Shown here: positions 45,635-55,098 of the stretch, piece by piece | Layout: every line of letters starts with the position of its first letter | Numbering within the stretch: the stretch's first letter is position 1 | DNA from: an uncultured Clostridiaceae bacterium | GTDB lineage: Bacteria > Bacillota > Clostridia > TANB77 > CAG-508 | DNA: 64,000 bases | Assembly (NCBI GenBank): GCA_949927585.1 | Contig: CATLFA010000001.1 | Span: forward strand, 81,795-145,794 | Direction: 5' to 3' | Program-made: the position numbers and the translations under genes | Notes under the pieces: model-generated | What the model saw: only the letters and a program-made list of their open reading frames with translations | Databases searched by the model: none | What the model was told of the DNA's origin: nothing

Positions 45635-45847
45635 TTATTCTTCATCTTCTTCTAAAGCATCTTCTGCTAATATACCAGTAGTTTTAGCAACAGCTATTTT
45701 AACTAATTGTCCATCAAATGATTCTAACATTGCTGCTAGATTTCTACTTCCTAAGTCTTCTACCTCAATTACGATTTTGTCATCCTTGATGTTTAATACT
45801 CCCTCTACTGATAAATTGTGTTTTTCTACGATTTTTGATTTTGCCAT
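45635..45847 (-). CDS. small hypothetical protein
   Basis: 70 aa ORF with RBS. Confidence 0.6.
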   Translation of the reverse strand: MAKSKIVEKHNLSVEGVLNIKDDKIVIEVEDLGSRNLAAMLESFDGQLVKIAVAKTTGILAEDALEEDEE

Positions 45848-45981
45848 TTTAATGACTCCTTTCTAAAATTTAATTTTCTAAAATAGAAATGCTTATCTTT
45901 CTATTCATTACTTATAATTTGTATATATACCTTCAAACCATAAGGGCTGCTATAAGTTTGAAGATTTTTCGCTTTCTTCCA

Positions 45982-46728
45982 TTACAAACTTTTGTTTGTT
46001 TTACTTCTTTGCTTTGATTGATTTGTTTGTAAATTTTTAATGACTTTCTTACAATCTTTACAATATTTATTGTTGCTTGATGTTATCTTTATCAAACATC
46101 CACAGTTCTCACATTTTTTAATTTTCTCTCCAAGATATTGCCTATAATGTAATACTGGATGTTTGAAATCGTTTATTCTAAATGCTTCTTCTCCATCTTC
46201 TTTAGTGATTAACACTTTAATTAACTCTTTAGTTCTTGTGTCTACAAACTTTATAAATTCGCTATCTTCTAGTAATTTATTCTTAATCTGTAAATCTTTA
46301 TTTCTTAATGATTGTTTACCCAATAGTTTTTTAACATCAGCTTCTTTAACAAAAAACCCTTTTTCGTCATTTGACCATTTAGAAAGGAATAGATATACTA
46401 TTGCTAAATCCCTTAAAGACTCATCTATTGTATTATTTATAATATCTACTTCTTCTTTATATATAATTACTGAGTTCATTACTTTTAGGTTTTCTGTCTT
46501 TGCAAAACTTATTGCTTTGTCTATTTTTAAAACTAAGTAATTAATTGGGATGAAGGTTTGTGAATTTTTTAATATATTAAGCATTTCTTCTCTAGCTTCT
46601 TGGTCTGTTCTATGCTTATAATGAATAAAATACTTTGCTAATATTTTAAAGTCTACTAAAACATTTCTTTGTGAACAACCATTTCGTATTATCTGTTCTG
46701 CATAAAGAACTTCATCAAAAATTATCAT
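45982..46728 (-). CDS. protein with C-terminal zinc ribbon
   Basis: CENCGCLIKITSSNNKYCKDCKK. Confidence 0.6.
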   Translation of the reverse strand: MIIFDEVLYAEQIIRNGCSQRNVLVDFKILAKYFIHYKHRTDQEAREEMLNILKNSQTFIPINYLVLKIDKAISFAKTENLKVMNSVIIYKEEVDIINNTIDESLRDLAIVYLFLSKWSNDEKGFFVKEADVKKLLGKQSLRNKDLQIKNKLLEDSEFIKFVDTRTKELIKVLITKEDGEEAFRINDFKHPVLHYRQYLGEKIKKCENCGCLIKITSSNNKYCKDCKKVIKNLQTNQSKQRSKTNKSL

Positions 46729-49523
46729 TCTTCTTCTCCTCCTAAATTAATATCCATTATTTTAAATGAATAATTTTCTCCAAAATATACATACTCTCCA
46801 TCATTATCTTTTACTGGGACAGCCATTTTCCCTTTATTAATTGCTTTAAATATCTGGTCAGGAAATATATTCCATAAAATGTGATGCCCTTGTTTATACT
46901 TTGTATATATTAAATCTACAAAATAGTTGTATATCTCTTCTCTAGGAAGTCCAATATGCTCTATCTCTTTCTCTAAAAAGAACATTTGATTTATATTTTT
47001 CATCTCTTTGATATATTCATCTAACTCTTTTGAAGAAGTTGAAATTTCCATTAGAGCGTTTACAGAATATGCTATATCTGCTTGTGTATTTTTGTACCTC
47101 TGTAGAATATCTGTAATCCTTGCATATAATGCACTACGTTTCTTTACTTCATATTCTTTATTTAATAAAATAGTCCAGTCGAAGTCTTCTTTTTGTTTGA
47201 AATATTTTAAATTAAAATCAGTATCTTCTATATGCATACATAAATAGTTCATAATACAATCATTCTTCATTACTGGCATATATCTATTATATAAGTAAAT
47301 CATTCTTTTTTCTGTATCAGTTCTTTCTTCTGCTGGAGTATCAAAGATTTGATTTAATGTTTTGCCAGTATAACGAATACATTTTGTATTGTTTTTATTT
47401 ACATATTTTTTATAATCTTGTAATAACTGAGGATATATGTAACTCATAAAATAAGGTTTCTTATCTACTGTTATCCTATTTTCAAACTCTTTCCTTTCGA
47501 TTTCTTCTTCTGTATCATTTTCATAATCAATTTTTTGTTTATGATTCCAATTTTTAGGCATTGGAATTCTATCTAATCCTTTGGCTGCATCAATCTCACA
47601 ACCTTGTGTCTTTCTCATTTGTTTTAACCTTTTTTCTAGTTCTTGATATTCTGGAGTATCTGGTTTAAATAATGCTTGCTTACAAAACATTGAACTTGCT
47701 ACATTAGTTATCTGTCCTATTTGGCTACCGAATCCGTGTAAGTCATTTTTTATTAGATTACTTTGTGTAATTTTATGATTTGGTGCTTTACGTTTAGCAT
47801 ATGTTACAGGTGGAGATGGCATTGTTCTATTTAACATAATATTATTATCTGTACTAAATATAATATCACCATCATAATCACTATCTGACATATTTACAAC
47901 CGCAATATCCCAAATACTGTTTACGATTCCACTCCATAGATATTGATACCATTCTTCCATTTCTTCATTTACTACCAAATCTCTTACTAAATGTTCTGAA
48001 CTATGTACCAATGGACTTCTACTACACAATATTTTCTTACTATTAGTTCTTTCATTCCAGAAGTTACAATACATTTCATTAGCTTTAAGTAGCCCTGTAA
48101 CGTCCATCCCAAATGCCCATTGTGCCAATCCGTATGGGTCTGATATTTGAAAACTGTAATTTCCTCTAACCCACAATCTACCTATCTTTGCATCTCTAAT
48201 TTTTCGTTTTAGAGTTTTTAAAATTTGACTTTTAACATACTCATCTTTTAGTAAATCAGGATTTAACATAATTGCTTTTACAAAATCCATTTGAACGTCA
48301 TTAAATATTTCCTCTGCTTCTTCTAAATCATCGTTTCTACTTCCCATTAGATAAAGTAAAACATTCATTAAATCTCCTGTACCAATACTATTTATCCATT
48401 CTATTGTAGGTCTTGCTAGTTCTTGAATATCTTCTTTACTTAAATCTAATGTTTGCAAATACTGGTAGTTTGTCAAGACAAACTCATCATCTTTCTCTTT
48501 ATTCACTCTTGAAACTCCCCAAGAATGTTCATATTTATTGAAGTAGTATAAGTAGTCTTGCCAGTTTTCGTATTGTTTCCACATTTTGAATTGTGATACG
48601 GTTAATATTACATCAATGTTGTCTATATCATATTCTTTCCCCCATACATCTTTTATCTTGTCAGTGTGAGCAACTTCTTTAGCAAATTTATGAAAGTCAA
48701 AGGGGGCACAGAGACCTTTTATATATGGAGCTCTTACTATAAATCCAGCAGGCAAATATGATAAATCTAAATCCTCTGCCCATTTTTGAGCCATATTTGG
48801 ACTTATTAATCCCATTCCATCAAACCAATTCATTGGCAAATCCATTGTTCTTCTCTCAATTATTTCTTCTCCATATTCATTAGTTGTTATATAATTTACT
48901 TCTTGATTTGGCAAATCTGTTTCATAATCATTAATAACACAAACATTTGGAGTTGTTACTTTATTTATTGCACTCATAAATAGCCCATAGTATGCACTAT
49001 ATTTTCCTAGATTTGTTTCTTTTAACTTTCCATCCAGACCACACATAAGTATTTCATTAATTTGAGCGAAGTATTTTTCATTAATAAAACATACTACATT
49101 ACGTCTTAGATATGCTGCTGTACATACAAACCTAACAAATTTTATTCCATTAATCTTAAATCCTGTTTTTACTAAGTCTTTATAGTGTTGTTTATTATTC
49201 ATCTTTACATTAATTATATCTGGAATAAATAATATCTCATCTATCTGTCTTTGACACTCATCTATTTTCTGTTGATTCTGTTTCATTTTTGGTAAAGACT
49301 TCTCATCATTTCTTATCTTATATATTGCATCTAATTTTTCTCTATTAAATTCTACTCCTTTAATTTTTCTAAGACATTGAAATGTTTGATTGTCCGCTAA
49401 ACTTACTAAATTCAAATCTTTTCTGGCTTGAAAGGTATCATACTCCATATCTTTTCCTAAAGCATTTCTTATTAAGAAATCCGAATTAAACTTAAAAATA
49501 TAGAATAAATTATTCTTTGCCAC
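46725..49523 (-). CDS. putative two-barrel (RdRP/YonO/QDE-1-like) RNA polymerase
   Basis: CSRSPLVHSSE...VNMSDSDYDGDIIFSTDNN: DxDGD catalytic-type motif in 932 aa protein. Confidence 0.7.
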   Translation of the reverse strand: MAKNNLFYIFKFNSDFLIRNALGKDMEYDTFQARKDLNLVSLADNQTFQCLRKIKGVEFNREKLDAIYKIRNDEKSLPKMKQNQQKIDECQRQIDEILFIPDIINVKMNNKQHYKDLVKTGFKINGIKFVRFVCTAAYLRRNVVCFINEKYFAQINEILMCGLDGKLKETNLGKYSAYYGLFMSAINKVTTPNVCVINDYETDLPNQEVNYITTNEYGEEIIERRTMDLPMNWFDGMGLISPNMAQKWAEDLDLSYLPAGFIVRAPYIKGLCAPFDFHKFAKEVAHTDKIKDVWGKEYDIDNIDVILTVSQFKMWKQYENWQDYLYYFNKYEHSWGVSRVNKEKDDEFVLTNYQYLQTLDLSKEDIQELARPTIEWINSIGTGDLMNVLLYLMGSRNDDLEEAEEIFNDVQMDFVKAIMLNPDLLKDEYVKSQILKTLKRKIRDAKIGRLWVRGNYSFQISDPYGLAQWAFGMDVTGLLKANEMYCNFWNERTNSKKILCSRSPLVHSSEHLVRDLVVNEEMEEWYQYLWSGIVNSIWDIAVVNMSDSDYDGDIIFSTDNNIMLNRTMPSPPVTYAKRKAPNHKITQSNLIKNDLHGFGSQIGQITNVASSMFCKQALFKPDTPEYQELEKRLKQMRKTQGCEIDAAKGLDRIPMPKNWNHKQKIDYENDTEEEIERKEFENRITVDKKPYFMSYIYPQLLQDYKKYVNKNNTKCIRYTGKTLNQIFDTPAEERTDTEKRMIYLYNRYMPVMKNDCIMNYLCMHIEDTDFNLKYFKQKEDFDWTILLNKEYEVKKRSALYARITDILQRYKNTQADIAYSVNALMEISTSSKELDEYIKEMKNINQMFFLEKEIEHIGLPREEIYNYFVDLIYTKYKQGHHILWNIFPDQIFKAINKGKMAVPVKDNDGEYVYFGENYSFKIMDINLGGEEE

Positions 49524-49526
49524 GGC

Positions 49527-50105
49527 TTATCCTCCTATACATTCCTCTTTATCCATCTTTAATATATCTTCTAATATTGCTTGAACTGCATATCTTATAT
49601 CATTTAAACTTTTATTTTCTATCTCGTAATTTAATTGAATATTGTCTAAAGAAGTTTCTGATGGATGATTCTTTTGTTCTTCTGTTAACCCATTATCGAA
49701 ATCACTACCATCTTCGTTTTTTCTATTTAGTCTTATTGAATATGTAAAGAATGGTGTATCTGACCAATCTAGTTCATTAGGAAATCTACAGTCTGGTATT
49801 AACACAAAGTCATATTCTGTTTGTAATGCTTTAACAATTTCTTTAACACATCCTACCCAAACATTTTCATTATTTTTCCTACCCATATCTGTCCCTAACC
49901 ATTGTAATAATGTTCTTCCTGTTTCGTCTTTTTCTCCATTCCAGTTATAATATTGTTTGGCAACAAATTTTAAAACATCTCCATATTTAATTCTTAAACA
50001 TCTATATCCCAATTTAACTTGTGCTTCATCTATAAAAGCGTCTGCAAAACTATCTTTTCCGTGTTGTGCTTTAGCACTAATTAATAAAACTATTGGTTTA
50101 TTCAT
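49527..50105 (-). CDS. deoxynucleoside monophosphate kinase-like
   Basis: LLISAKAQHGKDSFADAF P-loop-like; WLGTDMGRKNNENVWV; DCRFPNE. Confidence 0.8.
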   Translation of the reverse strand: MNKPIVLLISAKAQHGKDSFADAFIDEAQVKLGYRCLRIKYGDVLKFVAKQYYNWNGEKDETGRTLLQWLGTDMGRKNNENVWVGCVKEIVKALQTEYDFVLIPDCRFPNELDWSDTPFFTYSIRLNRKNEDGSDFDNGLTEEQKNHPSETSLDNIQLNYEIENKSLNDIRYAVQAILEDILKMDKEECIGG

Positions 50106-50143
50106 CTAAAATTCCTCCTCATAAAAGTTTTACGTGAAACTTT

Positions 50144-50626
50144 TTATTTTAATTCTTTAATTGTTATCTCTACTCTTGGGTGTTCTTTCTCAACATATTT
50201 GTTTCCATCTAAAACTAAATACATATTCCCAAAGCAGTCATCAGTAATTACTTCTGCTTCTGATAATCCATCAGCTATAAACTTATTAAAAAATACATAG
50301 TTGTCTGCATCGTGTCTTCTTTGGCTATCAAATACCCATTTATAATTAATTTCAAATTTATCCAATTTCCAACCATTTATCTTTTCCTTTTTCGCCCACC
50401 AAACTATAAAACTTTTCCAATTTTGCTTTAAATTATTCTGCATAATTCTATTTGGTAAGTTGGTAAATTCATTAATTGAACAACCATATATGTACCCTTT
50501 TGTTTTATCTTTGTTGTTAGGTTTTGCCAATGGATGATTTTTGCTCGTTGGATGAAATTTCTTCCAATACTCTTGATATTCTTCTAAGAGTTCGTTGTCT
50601 ATCACTAACTTTATACTCCTCATCAT
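50144..50626 (-). CDS. RusA-like Holliday junction resolvase
   Basis: QRRHDADNYVFFNKFIADGLSEAEVITDDC. Confidence 0.75.
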   Translation of the reverse strand: MMRSIKLVIDNELLEEYQEYWKKFHPTSKNHPLAKPNNKDKTKGYIYGCSINEFTNLPNRIMQNNLKQNWKSFIVWWAKKEKINGWKLDKFEINYKWVFDSQRRHDADNYVFFNKFIADGLSEAEVITDDCFGNMYLVLDGNKYVEKEHPRVEITIKELK

Positions 50627-50774
50627 TTTCCCACCTTTCTGGAATATATTCATTTTTTATTCTATCTTGCATAAGTTCTATACTAGAAGGATAATCACAT
50701 TTTCTACTTTCAAAATATCTTTGCAAAGTCTCATAATCTTCTGTTCCTACTACTAATTCCATATCTATCGCCAT
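50517..50774 (-). CDS. small hypothetical protein
   Basis: 85 aa ORF with RBS. Confidence 0.5.
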   Translation of the reverse strand: MAIDMELVVGTEDYETLQRYFESRKCDYPSSIELMQDRIKNEYIPERWENDEEYKVSDRQRTLRRISRVLEEISSNEQKSSIGKT

Positions 50775-51123
50775 TTTCTCACCTCCATAATTATTTACCT
50801 CTCTATATATATTATAAAAATTTTTCTAAAAATTTTTCCAAAAAATTTCTACCTCGAAAACATAACTGACAGTTGGATTTTTATTAAGAGTATAATGATT
50901 TACTTAGAAAATAAAGACTTTTAACAATTTTTATATCAAAAATTCTAAAGTTCAACTGCTAGTTGCATAAAAAACTATACCTCGTAGTTTTCAGCTAAAC
51001 AATAATAATCTTTGCCCCCACCCACGAGTAAAGTTGAGATTTTGAAACTGCTGGTTAGTAATTCACATTTCAATCGTTCGTTTTCCCCACTGTTTAGCGA
51101 TTTTTTTCGTTAAACGATATATA

Positions 51124-51480
51124 CCTAGAGCCACATAGGTTTGATACTAATTTTTATTAAAAATATACGGGCGACAGTTTTTTATGTGGATAACTTTGTG
51201 GATAAAATGTGGATAACTTCTGTATCTAATATGTACCAATTAAAATCATCTACTTAATATATTTTACATCTTATGATACTAAAAAATGGATAGTTTGAAA
51301 AAATCTTCTGTATCCTATGTGGCTCTAAGTCTGTAGCGATTCAAATCCTGTACACTTAGAGCGGCAGTAGTTTCCAGATTTTCATCTTCTGTATCCGTTG
51401 TGGCAGAACGACTTTTTTTCGTTACGACCGATACTCTTAGAGCCACTTAGGTTTGATATCATTTTTTATTAAAAAATTAT
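51124..51480. repeat. direct/inverted repeat family around origin
   Basis: cctagagccacataggtttgata (51124) and cttagagccacttaggtttgata (51435) direct; cctatgtggctctaag (51314) inverted. Confidence 0.75.
51185..51216. promoter_or_regulatory. cluster of three perfect DnaA boxes; candidate replication origin
   Basis: TGTGGATAA (=TTATCCACA complement) at 51185-51193, 51197-51205, 51208-51216. Confidence 0.85.
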
Positions 51481-51514
51481 TATATATATAATACACGACC
51501 TTTCGCTCTCTCCA

Positions 51515-51524
51515 CCCCCCCCCC
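51515..51524. repeat. non-coding C10 tract
   Basis: 10 consecutive C. Confidence 0.9.
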
Positions 51525-51642
51525 TTTAAACCCCCTATTTTTATTTTCTTATTTTTTTCTAACGAAAAAACTAAAAAAAATACGCTATATCGAGGATTTT
51601 GAAAACCCTATAAAAATTTTTCTAAAAAATTGGTATATTTAC

Positions 51643-51671
51643 TTGACAAATAAAATAGAATATGATTAAAT
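51643..51671 (+). promoter_or_regulatory. promoter for rightward operon
   Basis: TTGACA-17-TTAAAT upstream of 51701 ORF. Confidence 0.55.
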
Positions 51672-51700
51672 AATTCCATATAACAAAGGAGGGATAATGT

Positions 51701-52147
51701 ATGGATGGTGGAAACATAAATTTAGATTATCTAAAAGATACAGATGGTAATTATATTTTGAGGAATAAAACATTTGATAACTCAAATTTTAGTAAGTTTA
51801 TTAAACATATTGGAACATACAGTGAAAATTTGTTAATAAGCAGAAAGTATTTTGATAAGAAGCTAAAACATAAACTTGAAGATATAGTAAATAGGATTGA
51901 AAACTCAGTAATGGTTGAACAAAAAATTACAATGGATGATATAATATCTGAAAGGATTATCCTAAAAATAAAACCTGAAGAAGAATTTAATCCTATATTT
52001 AAAATAATGGATGAAAAAGAAATTGCTGAATACACAATTGATTCCAAAAAAGTTCGTGTAGAAATTGATTTTGAGATGTACATCAAACCTAGACAGCATC
52101 TACTTTTAAACGGTTTTTTAAATTCTTTAATGGATTTTAAGAAATAA
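51701..52147 (+). CDS. hypothetical protein
   Basis: 148 aa ORF, RBS aaaggaggg. Confidence 0.7.
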   Translation: MDGGNINLDYLKDTDGNYILRNKTFDNSNFSKFIKHIGTYSENLLISRKYFDKKLKHKLEDIVNRIENSVMVEQKITMDDIISERIILKIKPEEEFNPIFKIMDEKEIAEYTIDSKKVRVEIDFEMYIKPRQHLLLNGFLNSLMDFKK

Positions 52148-52149
52148 TA

Positions 52150-52178
52150 TTGACTTTATTCTTCTTATATAATATAAT
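52150..52178 (+). promoter_or_regulatory. sigma70-type promoter
   Basis: TTGACT-17-TATAAT. Confidence 0.75.
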
Positions 52179-52240
52179 GTGTAAAACAAAGAGAAGAAGG
52201 AGGTAATTTTTATAAGAAAAAGTTAAAGGAGGAAAAAGAG

Positions 52241-52786
52241 TTGGTACAGCAATTAGAACAGAAGGAAGCAATAGAAGTATTGAAAAATATCAAGGTACTT
52301 CCTATTAATTATAATTTTTCAGTTGTTCCTTGTGACAACGTAAAAATAGTATGCAGAACATACTACATAGATAAAGAAAGTAATAAATATCCTTCATTGG
52401 ATAGAATAACCATTAAATATGGAGTGAATAGATTTACAGAAAGAGTCACAGACTACTCTGTTTACTTAACAAATGATTCTGGAGATATATTATATTTGTG
52501 TAAATACTCCCCACAAATACTTAACACTTTATTTAATAATATAATATCATTAGAATTAAGCAACTGGCATAGAATTATCGAAAACAGAAAACCTTTAAGA
52601 ACTATGAATGACTATAAATCTTTAATGTTTGAATTAAATAATAGTTCAAACAAAAGAACTATCAACATATTAAGGAAAAAAATAGAAAAGAATATTAATA
52701 CTTCCAAACTTCTAAACCATTTTGACAAATACTTAGACAGCAATGAAATAATTCCTACTACTATATGGGAAACACAGATTATTTAG
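52241..52786 (+). CDS. hypothetical protein
   Basis: 181 aa ORF. Confidence 0.65.
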   Translation: MVQQLEQKEAIEVLKNIKVLPINYNFSVVPCDNVKIVCRTYYIDKESNKYPSLDRITIKYGVNRFTERVTDYSVYLTNDSGDILYLCKYSPQILNTLFNNIISLELSNWHRIIENRKPLRTMNDYKSLMFELNNSSNKRTINILRKKIEKNINTSKLLNHFDKYLDSNEIIPTTIWETQII

Positions 52787-52793
52787 TTAGCGA

Positions 52794-52828
52794 TTTTAAG
52801 GGAAGAAAATTTCCCTTAAAATTTTTTT
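52794..52828 (+). terminator. rho-independent terminator
   Basis: TTTTAAGGGAAGAAAATTTCCCTTAAAATTTTTTT. Confidence 0.85.
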
Positions 52829-52835
52829 AAATTAC

Positions 52836-52864
52836 TTGACAAATCTTTCAGCTTATGATATAAT
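52836..52864 (+). promoter_or_regulatory. sigma70-type promoter
   Basis: TTGACA-17-TATAAT. Confidence 0.85.
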
Positions 52865-52895
52865 ATGGATATAGTTAAGAAAGAGAGGTTTTGCT

Positions 52896-53145
52896 ATGTC
52901 ATACATTAGACCATTAGAAAATAAATCTTGCTTATATATTTATCCAGAATCTGGACAAATAAGATTTATGAGTTTTCCAAATCATTCAAATGAAACAATT
53001 CCTGATGAGATGTTAGATATTCTACTTGCTAGAATGTCTGAAACAGAAATTGTTAATAGACAAATACATCGGTCATACTCTGCTTAAAGCATTGGATGAA
53101 GAAGATTATGACTTTTATAAAGAAAATAAAAAATTTTTTAAATAA
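52896..53145 (+). CDS. hypothetical protein (needs +1 shift at CGG 53070-53072)
   Basis: ...NRQIH-(C)-GHTLLKALDEEDYDFYKENKKFFK*, ends just before the next gene's RBS. Confidence 0.75.
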
Positions 53146-53148
53146 TAG

Positions 53149-53625
53149 GTGGTGAATTTTATGAAAATAATTGACGAATTCGTAAATGAATATGAAAATT
53201 TTAGAGAAACGTTTGACTATCAAAAAAATTGTGCTTATGATGTTTTCAAAAAAACTATGCAAAGAGGTAGTGTTGATGAAGACACATATTCTGCTGCTAA
53301 TGCATTTACTTCTATTGTGAATCAAATAGTGAATAGAAAAGTGGAATATGGTAATTTCATTATAGCTGGTCAAATTGAATTACTAACATTTTTAAATACG
53401 TATGATGACAAATACTTGTCAAATACTAAGAATTTAATAGAGTGCCAAAACGCAAATGAACAAGTATTTCTCGCTGAATTAGACGAAGATATTTGTAATA
53501 TTCTTTTATTCTTAGAAGATTTTCTAAAGAAACTTGTAAACAAGAATAAGGAATTTAAAATGGAAGATGAGTTATCTAAATTTTTAAAAGAATTAGGTGA
53601 CAAAAACAAAAGAGGTGAAATATAA
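53149..53625 (+). CDS. hypothetical protein
   Basis: 158 aa ORF; likely ATG at 53161 after RBS aggtgg. Confidence 0.65.
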   Translation: MVNFMKIIDEFVNEYENFRETFDYQKNCAYDVFKKTMQRGSVDEDTYSAANAFTSIVNQIVNRKVEYGNFIIAGQIELLTFLNTYDDKYLSNTKNLIECQNANEQVFLAELDEDICNILLFLEDFLKKLVNKNKEFKMEDELSKFLKELGDKNKRGEI

Positions 53626-53782
53626 TGGAAAATTTTTTCAAATGTCTAATAGTGCTTATAGCAATTGTTGTATCTCTTATATGTATAGCTCTAAATGCAA
53701 CAAACAAAGAGATTCATAATTTACAGCAAAAAGTTGAAACATTAGAAAATATAACATATACTCAAGGAGGTATAGAACAATG
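53624..53782 (+). CDS. small single-TM protein
   Basis: MENFFKCLIVLIAIVVSLICIALNATNKEIHNLQQKVETLENITYTQGGIEQ*, overlaps next start by ATGA. Confidence 0.65.
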
Positions 53783-54751
53783 ATTGTTTTCTATCACGGA
53801 GATATGGATGGTATTGTATCTGCAAATATGTATATAAGAATGGTAGATAATGGTTACAACGAAAATGTTAAAAGATTCTTAAAGGTAATAGAATTTGAAT
53901 ATGATAAACAAGACTTAATATTAGATGCTGTAAAGAAAGCATCTGCAATAAATCCAATAGTATTTGTTGATTGTTGTCCTGATGAAGAAATATTACAACA
54001 AATAGTTGAAAGTCAATCAGCAGGAATGGTAACTATAATAGACCATCATATTAGTAAAAAAGAATTAATTGATAAATATATTCAAGAAGGGTTAATTAAT
54101 GGTATATCATATATTGGAGCAAGTGCTGCACTAATTACTTGGTGTTGGGGATATTTTAATAAAGATATCCAAGAGATTACATATTTTTTAGATAAAACAA
54201 AAGATAGTAAGACAGAACAGGATAAAAGTCCTATTCCATTAGCAATTAGATTGGTTAATAGCTGGGATATTTGGAATAAAATGTATCAAGATGCAGAACC
54301 ATATAAGATATTCTTTGAAGCTCAGGATTTTACTCCAATAGATGATGAAATTAAGGAACTAATAAGCAGTAATATAAAAATAAGAAATGCAATTCGAGAT
54401 GGAAATATAATGATGCAATTCTTCCATAATTGGGGTAAAATATATTGTGAAAGATATGGATATGAAGTAAAATATAAAACAAATGACTTTTTTGTTTTAA
54501 ATGTTGGAAATGCAAATAGCAAGATATTTGGAGATTTAATAAATAACTATGATGCAGTAATTATTTATTGTAACAATGGTGTTAAATGGAAATGTTCAAT
54601 ATACTCTCAAAAAGAAGATTTTGATTGTGCAAAATTTGCTGAACAATTTGATGGTGGAGGTCATAAAGGTGCAGCTGGCTTTGTATTAAAAGATTTACCT
54701 GTTTGGTTAAGAGATAAGAAATTAAATCTATTTCAGAAGGGAGATAACTAA
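53780..54751 (+). CDS. DHH-family phosphoesterase (nanoRNase-like)
   Basis: FYHGDMDGIVSANM, FVDCCPD, IIDHHIS, FDGGGHKGAAGF. Confidence 0.85.
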   Translation: MIVFYHGDMDGIVSANMYIRMVDNGYNENVKRFLKVIEFEYDKQDLILDAVKKASAINPIVFVDCCPDEEILQQIVESQSAGMVTIIDHHISKKELIDKYIQEGLINGISYIGASAALITWCWGYFNKDIQEITYFLDKTKDSKTEQDKSPIPLAIRLVNSWDIWNKMYQDAEPYKIFFEAQDFTPIDDEIKELISSNIKIRNAIRDGNIMMQFFHNWGKIYCERYGYEVKYKTNDFFVLNVGNANSKIFGDLINNYDAVIIYCNNGVKWKCSIYSQKEDFDCAKFAEQFDGGGHKGAAGFVLKDLPVWLRDKKLNLFQKGDN

Positions 54752-54753
54752 AG

Positions 54754-54999
54754 ATGATAATTAATGAAAAAGGAAAAGAAAATGCCTTTGATAGAGGAAT
54801 GGATAATGAATTAGAATGCCCACATTGTAGATGCAAATTCTCTTTTAAAGAAGATGATATTGAGGTTTCTATTCAAGGAATTCCATATGAAACAGGAATC
54901 AAAAAGATTCTAAATCTAAATAGAGATTATATAATGCATAAATATATTACTTGCCCTTGGTGTAAGGCAAGAATGAAGTTAAAATATACTATAATGTAG
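54754..54999 (+). CDS. small zinc-ribbon protein
   Basis: CPHCRCKF...CPWCKARM. Confidence 0.6.
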   Translation: MIINEKGKENAFDRGMDNELECPHCRCKFSFKEDDIEVSIQGIPYETGIKKILNLNRDYIMHKYITCPWCKARMKLKYTIM

Positions 55000-55098
55000 G
55001 ATTGGATAGTACCCTCGTGGCGGAACTCACGTTCCTCCCCTCGTGTCCTATTACTGCTGCGGCGCTACACTATTAATCAAAAGAAAGGAGTTTTAATA

